A stretch of 64,000 nt of DNA from Rhizobium mesosinicum (GCF_019511345.1 NZ_JAEUAK010000005.1:310001-374000); one strand, 5' to 3'. Numbered from the stretch's first letter, positions 12,298 to 21,004 are shown. The notes: generated from the sequence alone by a model not told the origin. Program-made: numbers and translations.

Positions 12298-13179
12298 TTA
12301 CTCGGCCGCGAGCGCCTGATCGCCGAAGAATTTATCGACATAGTCGGCCATCTGCCGCATGAATGATGTGATGGCGGTCGCAACGATGCCGAAATCGGGC
12401 CGTTTCTCCAGCGTTATTTCGTCGACATAGATCGAGCGGTTGACCTCGATCTGCAGCGCATGCAGCCCGCGTGACGGGCGGCCGTAATGTTCAGTGATGA
12501 AGCCGCCGGCATAAGGTTTGTTGCGGATCGCCGCAAAACCCATTTCTTCGAGGATGCCGATCGCCGTACGCGAAAGCTCCGCTGAAGCACTGGTGCCGTA
12601 GCGGTCGCCGATGATGAAATCGGGCCGCGCGCTGCTGCCGGCAACCCGCACGTTGCCCGGCATCGAATGGCAGTCGATCAGGACCCCGAAGCCGAACTGT
12701 ACATGCGTGCGTGCAATCAGCCGCCGCAACGTCGAGTGATAGGGCTTGTAGACACTTTCGACACGTTCCAGCCCCTCCTGAACGGGCAGCCGGCGCGCAT
12801 AGATTTCCATATTCTCAGCCACGATGCGCGGAATGGTGCCAAGTCCGCCGGCAACCCTCAGCGAGTTGATATTCGCGTAGGGCGGCAACAGCCCGTCGAA
12901 CATGCGTGGATCGAGTTCATAGGGCTCGCGATTGACGTCCAGATAGGCGCGCGGAAAATTCGCAAGAAGGAGTGGCGCACCAAGATCCACGGCTGCGCCG
13001 AACAGCTCATCGACATAATGGTCTTCGGACCGACGTATGGAGATACCCTCCAGCCGCGACTGCGCGATGAATTCCGGTGGATAAATGCGGCCGCTATGAG
13101 GGGAGTTGTAGACGAAGGGAATGGTCTGCGACACGGGCTCATGCACTTCAAAAAGCTCGTATTCGCGTATTTCCGGCAC
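12298..13179 (-). CDS. N-formylglutamate amidohydrolase
   Basis: 293 residues matching the N-formylglutamate amidohydrolase family from end to end: VYNSPHSGRIYP near the N-terminus, RSEDHYVDELF, the LIDCHSMPGN metal/active-site region (about 166-176) and the late LQIEVNRSIYVD segment. It releases formate from N-formyl-L-glutamate, the last step of one histidine degradation route (HutG). No other hut gene is nearby, so the pathway context is not confirmed. The start is GTG at 13179 with a GAGGG site upstream. The gene is divergent from cpdR. Confidence 0.88.
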   Translation of the reverse strand: MPEIREYELFEVHEPVSQTIPFVYNSPHSGRIYPPEFIAQSRLEGISIRRSEDHYVDELFGAAVDLGAPLLLANFPRAYLDVNREPYELDPRMFDGLLPPYANINSLRVAGGLGTIPRIVAENMEIYARRLPVQEGLERVESVYKPYHSTLRRLIARTHVQFGFGVLIDCHSMPGNVRVAGSSARPDFIIGDRYGTSASAELSRTAIGILEEMGFAAIRNKPYAGGFITEHYGRPSRGLHALQIEVNRSIYVDEITLEKRPDFGIVATAITSFMRQMADYVDKFFGDQALAAE

Positions 13180-13370
13180 TTTCTGCCCTCTTTACCATGT
13201 CATCAAGTGGCTGTGACGGCTATGTTGCCAGTTGCCTGCCCTTAAGTCCATACTACATAGAAGGGATGGCGGTCGCGGCCAGGGCGATTTCACCGGTTGT
13301 TTACCGGGCGAAGTGTAGTGTAGACGGCTGGTATCCCATAAAAAGCACTAGTGATCAGCGGTCCGGATTA

Positions 13371-13733
13371 ATGACTCAGAAGATACTTCTCGCCGAAGAC
13401 GACAACGACATGCGCCGCTTCCTCGTGAAGGCGCTCGAAAAGGCCGGATACAAGGTCCTTTCCTACGACAACGGCGCGAGCGCTTATGACCGCCTGCGTG
13501 AGGAGCCGTTCTCCCTGCTCTTGACCGATATCGTCATGCCGGAAATGGATGGCATCGAACTGGCGCGCCGCGCGACCGAACTCGATCCCGATCTGAAGGT
13601 GATGTTCATCACCGGCTTTGCAGCCGTTGCTCTGAACCCTGATTCGAAGGCTCCGAAGGATGCAAAGGTCCTTTCCAAGCCGTTCCACCTGCGCGATCTC
13701 GTCGACGAGGTCAACAAGATGCTTGCCGCATAA
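13371..13733 (+). CDS. cpdR: Single-domain response regulator CpdR
   Basis: 120 residues, receiver domain only. The acidic pocket E9-D10-D11, phospho-acceptor Asp53 (LLTDIVMPEMDG), the switch Thr (FITGFAA) and Lys (LSKPF) are all present. The sequence is characteristic of CpdR of Caulobacter and rhizobia. Phosphorylation through CckA-ChpT is known to keep it inactive; unphosphorylated CpdR localises ClpXP to the pole and promotes degradation of CtrA and other cell-cycle proteins. The ATG at 13371 is chosen by homology; much longer upstream readings in the frame are not coding. Confidence 0.92.
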   Translation: MTQKILLAEDDNDMRRFLVKALEKAGYKVLSYDNGASAYDRLREEPFSLLLTDIVMPEMDGIELARRATELDPDLKVMFITGFAAVALNPDSKAPKDAKVLSKPFHLRDLVDEVNKMLAA

Positions 13734-13817
13734 GGTGTCCTGGCGGCTCGTCACAAAACTTCAAAAAAGCCTATTGACGGCTCCGGAGGTTTTGTGATCT
13801 ATGCGCCGACATCGGAT

Positions 13818-13892
<75 letters not shown>

Positions 13893-13911
13893 TCCTAATT
13901 CGCTGAAAAGC

Positions 13912-13943
13912 AAAGGCCTTTCGAGAAATCGAAAGGCCTTTTT
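13912..13943 (+). terminator. Intrinsic terminator of tRNA-Val
   Basis: AAAGGCCTTTCGA and TCGAAAGGCCTTT form a perfect 13-bp stem with loop GAAA, followed by a T-run. Confidence 0.92.
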
Positions 13944-14116
13944 AGCTTCCCGCTTCAAGTTGCCGGCTTCGCGCTCCAGACCAAGCCACCTGCGCCGGCT
14001 CTTCCCAAATCATATCCGAAGGATCGAAACCAAATTCGGACACAGAGCCATGCCATGCGCGATAATGGAACCTGAGGCATTGATTCGCCTCGTCAGGACA
14101 TGGGGTTCGAATCGAA

Positions 14117-14605
14117 ATGAAATTATCTGCGCGTGCCATCGCCGCCTTTTCCACCCTTGCTTTTGCAGCTGCTGCGCAGGCCGATGACAATTTTCCGGGC
14201 GCGCCCGGCGTCATCGCCCTTGGCGGCAAGTGCCAGAAACTAGTTGTTGCCAAGTTCGATGCCACGAAGGGCTGCAAGGGAGAGCTGGCAAGTGTGACGC
14301 TCGTCAATGGCACCGTCACCTTCATCTTCACCTCGGACGGCAAGCTGTTGGGCTTCCAGGGCGATGGGAAGGGCATCAAGCCTGCATCCAACGGCAATGC
14401 CCGCCTGCCGCTCAGCCTCGTCACCACGGGTGTCGGCAACAAGATGACCGGCGAGGTGAAGGTTGCAGGCTTCTGCACCTTCGGCAATCCCTATACCGGC
14501 AAGCCGACGGCCATCGAATGCACGGCGGAAAGCAAGGATTCGGCCTTCACCGGCAGCTTCCGCACCAGCGGCAAGGCACCGGCACGGAAAAACGCTGGAA
14601 AATAA
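14117..14605 (+). CDS. Secreted protein of unknown function
   Basis: 162 residues starting with a signal peptide (MKLSARAIAAFSTLAFAAAA, cleavage after about residue 22). The mature part is glycine/threonine rich, probably beta-structured, with four cysteines (in GGKCQK, KGCKG, GFCTF and IECTA) that could form two disulfides, and a basic C-terminal tail (KAPARKNAGK). It is likely periplasmic. I do not recognise a family. The ribosome binding site is weak. The gene is convergent with the nuclease-fold protein, with 20 bp between stops. Confidence 0.7.
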   Translation: MKLSARAIAAFSTLAFAAAAQADDNFPGAPGVIALGGKCQKLVVAKFDATKGCKGELASVTLVNGTVTFIFTSDGKLLGFQGDGKGIKPASNGNARLPLSLVTTGVGNKMTGEVKVAGFCTFGNPYTGKPTAIECTAESKDSAFTGSFRTSGKAPARKNAGK

Positions 14606-14625
14606 GAGGTCGTTAGAGTTGGGGC

Positions 14626-15342
14626 TCAGGCGCACCAGGAGCCGCCGGCAGATCCCGGCTTCCTGGCTAGGCCCTCATCGATAAGGCGCGCGCCGAAGGA
14701 GCGTCCATCGCGCGAAATAACGCGCGGCGCGCCACGGTCATCCGCCTTGCCGGCGGCATTCATGTTGAACGGACCGGCATTCAGCAGCACGAGCAGCCGC
14801 GATTTGGCGGCAAAGGCGATCTTCCGCTCGTCTTCACAGCGCGCGCGGTCGACGTCCGGGCTCACCATATCAGCGATGACGATCTTCTCACCCTTATACC
14901 AGAAGGTGCCGGCATCGCCGACGCAATTGATATGCTCGCCCTGCCCGCAATATCCAAAAGCCGCTTTGGCCGTTTCCAAAGAGGGCGGGGCAACAGGGGA
15001 GATAGAGGCCGGCACGATTTTTGTCGCTGGCACCGGAGCCGAGGGGATCGCCGCAGGTGGCACCGGGTCGTTCGTCTGCCGCGGCTTGGCGGCAGGTGCT
15101 GTGACGGCAACCTGTTTGGGCGCTTCCTTGGGCGCCTGAGGCTTGGCTTCAGCCGCCGCACGGATGACTGCAGCCGGTGCATTGCCAAGCATCGGGCTGA
15201 TGCTCTTCCAGTTGTCATAGGCGGCAATAGCGCCCACCGCAGCGATGCCGATCACCATCCACGGCATCGCGCCGCCGGAGGACGCGCTGCCCTTCCTTTT
15301 TGCCGGTGCCTTGCGGCGTCCGCGTGTTGCTGTCTTGGCCAT
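14626..15342 (-). CDS. Membrane-anchored SNase-like (thermonuclease fold) protein, possibly inactive
   Basis: 238 residues: a very basic N-terminus (KTATRGRRKAPAKRKG), one transmembrane helix (about 28-41), a long Pro/Ala linker (about 55-120), and a C-terminal domain with the staphylococcal-nuclease pattern (IVIADMVSPDVDRARCEDE ... AAKSRLLVLLNAG ... RDGRSFGARLIDEGLA). The positions equivalent to the catalytic Arg and Glu of SNase seem to be replaced by Lys/Ile and Asp, so nuclease activity is doubtful. The arrangement suggests a periplasmic domain tethered to the inner membrane. The family assignment is by pattern only. Confidence 0.7.
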   Translation of the reverse strand: MAKTATRGRRKAPAKRKGSASSGGAMPWMVIGIAAVGAIAAYDNWKSISPMLGNAPAAVIRAAAEAKPQAPKEAPKQVAVTAPAAKPRQTNDPVPPAAIPSAPVPATKIVPASISPVAPPSLETAKAAFGYCGQGEHINCVGDAGTFWYKGEKIVIADMVSPDVDRARCEDERKIAFAAKSRLLVLLNAGPFNMNAAGKADDRGAPRVISRDGRSFGARLIDEGLARKPGSAGGSWCA

Positions 15343-15497
15343 CGATCCGATTCCCTTTAACGGGCCGGATTATCGCTGCCCAATCCTTTCGGAAAGGTTG
15401 GCAAGACATGGCCGTGGATTGCTTTCCCGAACCAAGAACTGGTCGGAAAGAAACGCCCGGCGCACGGCCGAGCGCCTCATTCAGCTGTTCCCTGTGT

Positions 15498-15674
15498 TCA
15501 GCAGCCTTGTACGGGCGAAGGTGCGGCAGCCGGCTTTGCGGTTTGCCCGCCTGGCTGGATGGATGGCGTCTCGCGCTTGCCTATACCGATCCGGCGTTCG
15601 GCCGCCTCCCGCACGGCCTGCCACTCATATTCGTGCTGGATGAAGATATCGCGCGGCACAAGATTGATCGTCAT
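15498..15674 (-). CDS. Small protein of 58 residues, unknown function
   Basis: A short frame starting MTINLVPRDIFIQHEYEWQA and ending in a Pro/Ala-rich tail with a terminal Cys. The ATG at 15674 is preceded by an AGGTG ribosome binding site. The stop of the previous small gene lies 32 bp upstream on the same strand, so the two are probably cotranscribed. The N-terminal half is amphipathic and charged; the C-terminal half looks disordered. No family is recognised. A gene this short can easily be missed. Confidence 0.5.
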   Translation of the reverse strand: MTINLVPRDIFIQHEYEWQAVREAAERRIGIGKRETPSIQPGGQTAKPAAAPSPVQGC

Positions 15675-15706
15675 TCGTATTCACCTGTCGGTTGCGGAAC
15701 TGGTTT

Positions 15707-15946
15707 TCAGCGCACGGGCTTTGCGAGGTTAGCATCGTCGCTCTTGATATCGAGCCCGCCCTTGGAAAGATCGCCGCCGGTCATATGTGCCGGCACATGA
15801 ATGTCGTGGATCGCGCCCGGGGTCAGCGTCAGGTCCACCTGATGCGGGGGTAGAACCTGCGCCCTCTGCATACGGTTTGGTTTGGCCCGCTTCATGCGGT
15901 CTGACGCTTCCGTGCGCCTGTCGGGAACATGGGTCGAATTATGCAT
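15707..15946 (-). CDS. Small protein of 79 residues, unknown function
   Basis: The frame starts at an ATG (15946) with an ideal AAGGAGG six bases upstream, the best evidence that it is translated. The N-terminal third is basic and polar. The second half has regular charged and hydrophobic alternation (HQVDLTLTPGAIHDIHVP) and looks like a compact fold. There are no membrane segments and no recognised family. It probably forms a two-gene unit with the 58-residue frame downstream. Confidence 0.6.
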   Translation of the reverse strand: MHNSTHVPDRRTEASDRMKRAKPNRMQRAQVLPPHQVDLTLTPGAIHDIHVPAHMTGGDLSKGGLDIKSDDANLAKPVR

Positions 15947-16057
15947 CGTCGCCCTCCTTCAAGAGTATCTGAGATGTTTCATCGGCTCAGCTAGGACTGA
16001 ACGGGTGAGCGCCAGTATGGTTCCAAAGAAATCGGCAACCTTGCCTGACGGCGCTTC

Positions 16058-16086
16058 TTGACTGACGCAGTAACTTCACTACCTAG
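16058..16086 (+). promoter_or_regulatory. Putative promoter of the DUF475 leader
   Basis: TTGACT (16058-16063) and ACCTAG (16081-16086) are spaced 17 bp. A start near 16093 would give a leader of about 220 nt before the DUF475 gene. The -10 match is moderate. Confidence 0.4.
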
Positions 16087-16092
16087 TGAGAC

Positions 16093-16237
16093 ACCCGCCG
16101 CCTCCAGACATCGGCTGCGGGGGAACCTGGTGCCGGGCCCCTCTGGCGAGAGTTTTTACGGCGCTCTCGTGATGTCGGTACCGCCTGCAAATTAGCCGGC
16201 GGATTTTTCATCGATGAAAAAGCTCACCATGCCAATC
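16093..16237 (+). promoter_or_regulatory. Structured 5' leader of the DUF475/TerC-like gene, candidate riboswitch
   Basis: The leader contains a closing helix GACATC/GATGTC (16107-16112 with 16171-16176) enclosing GGGG/CCCC (16120-16123 with 16138-16141) and CGAGAG/CTCTCG (16147-16152 with 16164-16169). Next come a terminator-like CCGCC/GGCGG hairpin (16181-16202) with ATTTTTC, and an 18-bp perfect palindrome (16204-16221). A CCGCC further 5' (about 16097-16101) could compete for the same GGCGG. TerC-family genes are often under the Mn-sensing yybP-ykoY riboswitch, but I could not find its conserved loops. The structure is seen; the ligand is unknown. Confidence 0.5.
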
Positions 16238-16265
16238 GCGCATGCCCTTTGCAGCATGCGTTTTT
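16238..16265 (+). terminator. Intrinsic terminator inside the DUF475 leader
   Basis: CGCATGC/GCATGCG (16239-16245 with 16254-16260) with an 8-nt loop is followed by TTTTT, 49 nt before the DUF475 start codon. Placed between promoter and gene, it implies transcriptional attenuation. Confidence 0.75.
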
Positions 16266-16314
16266 CTGTTATCACCCCATCTTCCGAAACGGTTTGCGGC
16301 TGCGAGGTGCAGCC

Positions 16315-17409
16315 ATGAACCAGCCTCAATCCCACAAATCCTCGCTCGGCTATTTCCGCTGGGCCTTCATCGTCACAGCGCTTGGCCTTGCGCTCGGCGC
16401 CGTCCTCGGCTGGCAGTCGACCGGCACGCTGGGCGGCATGGCCACTGTTTTCTTCATCTGCACGGTGCTCGCCGTTCTGGAGATCTCACTCTCCTTCGAC
16501 AATGCCATCGTGAATGCCAACAAACTGAAGGAAATGACGCCCGTCTGGCAGCACCGCTTCCTGACCTGGGGCATCGTCATCGCCGTCTTCGGCATGCGCA
16601 TCGTCTTTCCGCTGGCAATCGTCGCCATCGCGGCAAAGATCGGCCCCTGGGAGGCGCTCGTGCTTGCGGCGCGTGAACCGGCCGAATATGCCCGCATCAT
16701 GAATGATGCGCATCTGCCGATCGCAGCCTTCGGCGGTACATTCCTGATGATGGTCGGCCTCAGCTACTTCTTCAACCATGAGAAAGAAGTGCACTGGATC
16801 GGCTCGCTGGAGCAGCTGATGGCGCGTTCGGCGACGATCAAGGGCATCGAGATCGCCTTCGTGCTCCTGCTGATCCTGCTCTTCTCCTATCTCCTGGAAG
16901 GCGAAGACGCGACCACCTTCGTCTATTGCGCCATCTATGGCCTCGTGACCTTTCTGGTGGTGGAAGTCATCGGCGGCATGCTGGATGCATCGCAGCGCGC
17001 CATGAGCGAGGCGGCGAAGGGCGGCCTCGGCGCCTTCATCTATCTGGAAGTGCTCGATGCCAGCTTCTCCTTCGACGGCGTCATCGGCGCTTTCGCGCTG
17101 ACGCAGAACCTCTTCGTCATCGCCATCGGCCTCGGCATCGGCGCCATGTACGTGCGCTCCATGACGATCATGCTGGTGGAAAAGGGAACGCTCGCCGAAT
17201 ACCGCTATCTGGAACACGGCGCCTTCTACGCGATCCTGATCCTCTCGGTGATCATGTATGTGCAGACCCTGACGCATATTCCCGAAGTCATCACCGGCCT
17301 CGGCGGCGCCGCTCTGATCGGCATCTCGCTCTGGTCGTCGATCCGCTACAACAGGCAGGAGCAGCGTAAGGAAGCGCATGTTCCCGAGGAAGAGCGCCTG
17401 CGCGCCTGA
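16315..17409 (+). CDS. DUF475 (TerC-related) integral membrane protein
   Basis: 364 residues with about nine hydrophobic helices. The two signature motifs of the DUF475/TerC group, SFDNAIVNANKL near residue 61 and SFDGVIGAFALT near 257, lie in membrane helices and carry the conserved acidic residues thought to bind metal. Relatives are linked to metal (Mn) export, tellurite resistance or metal loading of secreted proteins; the exact role of DUF475 proteins is not established. The ATG at 16315 has GAGGTG seven bases upstream. The long attenuator-bearing leader suggests a metal- or ion-responsive switch. Confidence 0.85.
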   Translation: MNQPQSHKSSLGYFRWAFIVTALGLALGAVLGWQSTGTLGGMATVFFICTVLAVLEISLSFDNAIVNANKLKEMTPVWQHRFLTWGIVIAVFGMRIVFPLAIVAIAAKIGPWEALVLAAREPAEYARIMNDAHLPIAAFGGTFLMMVGLSYFFNHEKEVHWIGSLEQLMARSATIKGIEIAFVLLLILLFSYLLEGEDATTFVYCAIYGLVTFLVVEVIGGMLDASQRAMSEAAKGGLGAFIYLEVLDASFSFDGVIGAFALTQNLFVIAIGLGIGAMYVRSMTIMLVEKGTLAEYRYLEHGAFYAILILSVIMYVQTLTHIPEVITGLGGAALIGISLWSSIRYNRQEQRKEAHVPEEERLRA

Positions 17410-17462
17410 CGATCAAAAGCCGCGGCGGTCTGGCTCTGCGGCTCGAATATCGCCCAAAACAA

Positions 17463-17484
17463 AGCCCGCGACCGGTTGCGGGCT
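17463..17484. terminator. Terminator between convergent DUF475 and DUF1127-like genes
   Basis: AGCCCGC/GCGGGCT (7 bp, 8-nt loop) is followed by an AT-rich ATTCATTTAT tail. It probably serves the DUF475 transcript; the opposite strand has an AAAACAAAG-type flank that gives a U-rich tail as well. Confidence 0.6.
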
Positions 17485-17531
17485 ATTCATTTATGGATGA
17501 TTTGGCTTTCAACACAGGCATCCGGTACATC

Positions 17532-17702
17532 TTACCGGATGACACGGCCGAAGCTGACGGGATCGATGCCAAGTTCCTGCAGGTCGCGGGCGCGCGGCTT
17601 GCGGCCGCCTTCGACAGCGGCACTGACGGCATTTGCAGCACTGAGCGCTGCAAAGGCGCGGCCCAGGAAACCATTATGGATCGACTTTCTGATAGCGGAC
17701 AT
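17532..17702 (-). CDS. DUF1127-like small protein
   Basis: 56 residues beginning MSAIRKSIHNGFLGRAFAAL, with a basic C-terminal half ending ARDLQELGIDPVSFGRVIR. The LxxLGID ending resembles the short, Arg-rich DUF1127 proteins of Rhizobiales, some of which affect RNA turnover and phosphate or carbon metabolism. A GAGAGGA ribosome binding site precedes the ATG at 17702; a GTG six codons earlier is less suitable. Standing alone between terminators, it is probably monocistronic. Confidence 0.65.
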   Translation of the reverse strand: MSAIRKSIHNGFLGRAFAALSAANAVSAAVEGGRKPRARDLQELGIDPVSFGRVIR

Positions 17703-17900
17703 CTTCTTTTCCTCTCGCACTTTGATTGACTACTCATAGATGGGCAGGTGCGAATGCCTTCACAACGTGCAGGAAATCACCGCTGCTATGCAAAAGACGC
17801 ATATTTCTTTTGCCGGCAAACAAAATCACAGAAGGAATTCAGTTCAGCCTATTAAGGAAAGGCGGATTCTGACGGTCGATGCAGCGATGACAGATGGCAA

Positions 17901-17932
17901 AGAAAAGGCCGGCCGTGTCGCCACGGCCGGCC
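17901..17932 (-). terminator. Intrinsic terminator of the tct operon
   Basis: GGCCGGCCGTG and CACGGCCGGCC make a perfect 11-bp stem with a 4-nt loop. On the minus strand it is followed by TTTTCTTT, just past the tctA stop. Confidence 0.9.
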
Positions 17933-17960
17933 CTAATTAGGGGTCAGGTCGTCTTTTTGG

Positions 17961-19478
17961 TTAGTCTTCATTTGCCGCGAGCTGCGAGAGGACCTGGCCG
18001 CGGCCACGCAATCTCAGGATCAGCGGAATGAGGAAGGCTGCAGCCGCGACGATCAGCAGACCGCAGGCGATCGGCGACATGACGAGTGTCGTTACGTCGC
18101 CCTGGCTGATCGACAGCGCCCGGCGAAGCTGCTGCTCCGCCAGAGGCCCAAGGATGAGGCCGACCACCGCAGGCGCGATCGGATAGCCGAATATCCGCAT
18201 GACATAGCCGAGCAGGCCGAAGCCGAGCAGCATGCCGAGCTCGAAGACCGAGGGGTTGGCTCCGATAGTGCCGAGGGTGGCAAACAGCAGGATGCCGGCA
18301 TAAAGCCACGGCTTCGGAACCGTCAGCAGGCGGACCCAGAGGCCGATCATCGGCAGGTTCAGCACCAGAAGCATCGCATTGGCGATGAGCAGGCTGGCGA
18401 TGAGGCCCCAGACGAGCTGCGGATTGGTTGCAAACAGCAACGGACCCGGCTGCAGACCGTATTGCTGGAAGCCGGCGAGCATGATTGCCGCCGTCGCAGA
18501 CGTCGGCAGGCCGAGCGTCAGCAGTGGTACCAGCGTGCCGGCGGCCGAGGCATTGTTGGCGGCTTCAGGGCCGGCAACGCCTTCGATAGCGCCTTGTCCG
18601 AATTCCTCGGGGTTCTTCGACAGGCGCTTTTCCGTGGCATAGGAAAGGAAGGTGCCGATTTCGGCACCGCCGGCAGGCATGGCGCCGATCGGGAAACCGA
18701 TGATCGTGCCACGCAGCCAGGGCTTCCACGACCGCGCCCAGTCCTGGGCGTTCATCCAGAGCGAGCCACGCACCGCTTCCACCTTATCCTCACCGCGGTT
18801 GCCCTGGGCGGCAATGTAGAGCGTCTCGCCGATCGCGAACATCGCGACGGCAAGCGTCGTCACTTCGATACCATCAAGCAGGTCCGGAATGCCGAAGGAA
18901 AGACGCGCTTGGCCCGTCTGCTGATCGATGCCCACCATGGCGAGCGCAAAGCCGATGAAGAGCGAGGTGAGACCGCGCAGCGCCGAATCCCCAAAGGCCG
19001 AGGAAACGGTGACGAACGCGAGCACCATCAGCGCGAAATATTCGCGCGGGCCGAAAACGAGCGCCAGCTTGACGATGTAGGGCGCGACGAAGGCAAGTCC
19101 GAGCGTGGCAATGAGACCGGCGACGAAGGAACCGATGGCCGCTGTCGCCAGCGCCGGTCCGCCGCGCCCTGCCCGCGCCATCTTGTTACCCTCGAGCGCG
19201 GTGACGATCGACGAGCTTTCACCCGGCGTGTTCAGCAGGATCGACGTGGTCGAGCCGCCATACATACCGCCATAATAGATGCCGGCAAACATGATGAGCG
19301 AGCCGCCTGGATCGAGCTTGTAGGTGGCAGGCAGGAGCAGCGCCACTGTCAGAGCCGGGCCGATGCCTGGCAGCACGCCGACGGCGGTGCCAAGGGTCAC
19401 GCCGATGAGGGCGTACAGCAGATTGATCGGTTGCGCAGCAACCAGAATGCCCTGCCAGAGGAATTCGAATGTGTTCAT
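17961..19478 (-). CDS. tctA: Tripartite tricarboxylate transporter, large membrane subunit TctA
   Basis: 505 residues with about twelve membrane helices and the conserved TctA segments: [20 protein letters not shown] (about 36-55), [24 protein letters not shown], and [20 protein letters not shown]. It is the translocation subunit that takes tricarboxylates or related carboxylates from the periplasmic binding protein using an ion gradient. The ATG at 19478 ([17 protein letters not shown]) matches the family start; 26 further upstream codons are unlikely. Last gene of tctC-tctB-tctA, ending at a strong terminator. Confidence 0.93.
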   Translation of the reverse strand: MNTFEFLWQGILVAAQPINLLYALIGVTLGTAVGVLPGIGPALTVALLLPATYKLDPGGSLIMFAGIYYGGMYGGSTTSILLNTPGESSSIVTALEGNKMARAGRGGPALATAAIGSFVAGLIATLGLAFVAPYIVKLALVFGPREYFALMVLAFVTVSSAFGDSALRGLTSLFIGFALAMVGIDQQTGQARLSFGIPDLLDGIEVTTLAVAMFAIGETLYIAAQGNRGEDKVEAVRGSLWMNAQDWARSWKPWLRGTIIGFPIGAMPAGGAEIGTFLSYATEKRLSKNPEEFGQGAIEGVAGPEAANNASAAGTLVPLLTLGLPTSATAAIMLAGFQQYGLQPGPLLFATNPQLVWGLIASLLIANAMLLVLNLPMIGLWVRLLTVPKPWLYAGILLFATLGTIGANPSVFELGMLLGFGLLGYVMRIFGYPIAPAVVGLILGPLAEQQLRRALSISQGDVTTLVMSPIACGLLIVAAAAFLIPLILRLRGRGQVLSQLAANED

Positions 19479-19571
19479 GTCTTTGTCCCAAGCGGCGGCT
19501 CCAGAGGGGGCACCAGGACCGTCCGCGAAAAAAGCAAAAAACCGAGAGCGCCCCATGCGAGGCGAGCGCTG

Positions 19572-20063
19572 TCAGAAGAACAGATGTTCGAGCGGGCCGG
19601 CCGGCAGCATGAGCTGCAGGAGCTGCGAGAAGATCGCCCAGACGATGAAGCTCAGCACGATGCCCAGGGGCAGTGAGATCCAGATCTGGCGCTTGCCGAA
19701 GCCCCGTGCGGTCAGCGCAAAGAGAACACCGGTCGCAATCGAAAAGCCGGCGGTGCGCAAGAGCAGCATCTGCCCGGCAAGGCCTGCGACGACCCAGATG
19801 ACGGGCGCCACTTCCTGATGCTCACGTTCCGGAAATTCGCCGCGCCAGCTTTCGAAGACCGTCCAGATACCAAGACAGAAGAGGCCGAGGGCGATGGCCT
19901 TCGGAACGGTAGACGGGCCGATACGGTCATATTGCGCGATCGTCTTCAGATGCGTGGCATCCCAGAATACAATGCCGGCCAAGGCAATGAGGAAAACGGC
20001 AATGATCAGCGCCGCCCAATCGGGGCGGCGCTTCGTTGCCGATGCGTGATCGGTTTCGCTCAT
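19572..20063 (-). CDS. tctB: Tripartite tricarboxylate transporter, small membrane subunit TctB
   Basis: 163 residues with four hydrophobic helices, the normal TctB topology. The first helix follows a polar N-terminus (MSETDHASATKRRPDW) and PxTVPKAIALGL lies in the first loop. It forms the membrane complex with TctA. The ATG overlaps the tctC stop as ATGA (20063-20060), indicating translational coupling, and this decides the start. The gap to tctA is 93 bp. Confidence 0.88.
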   Translation of the reverse strand: MSETDHASATKRRPDWAALIIAVFLIALAGIVFWDATHLKTIAQYDRIGPSTVPKAIALGLFCLGIWTVFESWRGEFPEREHQEVAPVIWVVAGLAGQMLLLRTAGFSIATGVLFALTARGFGKRQIWISLPLGIVLSFIVWAIFSQLLQLMLPAGPLEHLFF

Positions 20064-21004
20064 TGGACGAGACCGATCTCTTTGAGAATGCCTTCGGTGG
20101 CCGAGATATCCTTTTCGAGCTGCTCCTTGAAGGCGTCCCCTGCGAGGTAGGTGTCGGCCCAGCCCTTTGTCTTCAGGATTTCCTGCCATGCGGCAGACTT
20201 GTGTACCTTGTCAAAGTCGGCTGCAATCGAGGCGACCTCTTCATCAGTCAGGCCGGGAGCGGCAGCGACCATGCGCCAATTCTGGATGGAAACATCGGTG
20301 CCGGCTTCCTTGAGGGTCGGTGCATCGACACCAGGGATGCGCGCATCGCTGGAAACGGCAAGCAGGCGAAGCGTACCGGCCTTGACCTGCGATTCGAACT
20401 CGCTGTAGCTCGAAATACCGACCGTGACCTGGCCGCCAAGGATAGCGGCGAGCGCTTCGCCACCACCCGAGAAGGCAACGTAGTTGATCTTCGTCGGCTC
20501 GACGCCGGACGCCTTGGCAATCAGGCCGGCAGTGATATGGTCCGTGCCGCCGGCAGAACCACCGCCCCAGGAAACGGCGCCGGGATCGGCCTTCAGCTTG
20601 GTAACCAGATCAGCAAGCGTCTTGATGTCGGACGAAGCCGGCACGACGATGGCTTCATATTCGCCGGTCAGACGAGCGATCGGGGTGACGTCCTTGAGCG
20701 TAACGGCCGACTTGTTTGTTAAGAGAGCGCCGACCATGACATAGCCGCCGACGATCAAGGCGTTCGGATTGCCGGCGCTCTGGCTGCTGAACTGTGCGAG
20801 ACCGATGGAGCCACCGGCGCCCGGTACGTTCTGAACCTGAACGCTCTTGGAGATGCCCTCCTGCTGCAGCACCGTCTGTAGCGAGCGGGCTGTCTGGTCC
20901 CAGCCGCCACCCGGCGCTGCCGGAGCGATGATGGTGTAATCGGCCGCGTAGGCCGGCAGGGCGATGGCCGCTGCCAAAAGGGTTGCGATGAAAGTATGCT
21001 TCAC
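20060..21004 (-). CDS. tctC: Tripartite tricarboxylate transporter substrate-binding protein TctC (Bug family)
   Basis: 314 residues with a signal peptide (cleavage after about residue 20, ALPAYA). The two-domain Bug fold shows conserved loops: IIAPAAPGGGWDQTAR (about 25-40), NVPGAGGSIGLAQF, and the VSWGGGSAGGTDH segment (about 145-157). It captures a carboxylate such as citrate in the periplasm and delivers it to TctAB. The start is a GTG with GGAGGA upstream. First gene of the operon; the region upstream holds phased AGCTG repeats likely bound by a TctD-like regulator. Confidence 0.92.
   Translation of the reverse strand: MKHTFIATLLAAAIALPAYAADYTIIAPAAPGGGWDQTARSLQTVLQQEGISKSVQVQNVPGAGGSIGLAQFSSQSAGNPNALIVGGYVMVGALLTNKSAVTLKDVTPIARLTGEYEAIVVPASSDIKTLADLVTKLKADPGAVSWGGGSAGGTDHITAGLIAKASGVEPTKINYVAFSGGGEALAAILGGQVTVGISSYSEFESQVKAGTLRLLAVSSDARIPGVDAPTLKEAGTDVSIQNWRMVAAAPGLTDEEVASIAADFDKVHKSAAWQEILKTKGWADTYLAGDAFKEQLEKDISATEGILKEIGLVQ

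Noticed and set aside
15300-15800. A 166-codon plus-strand frame upstream of the DUF475 region
   Set aside because: The translation is rich in Cys, Arg and Pro with no fold-like pattern, lacks a ribosome binding site and runs antisense to two better-supported small genes.
16093-16267. yybP-ykoY manganese riboswitch
   Set aside because: Expected from the TerC-like gene downstream, but the conserved loop sequences of that family could not be found by eye; it is reported only as an unclassified structured leader.
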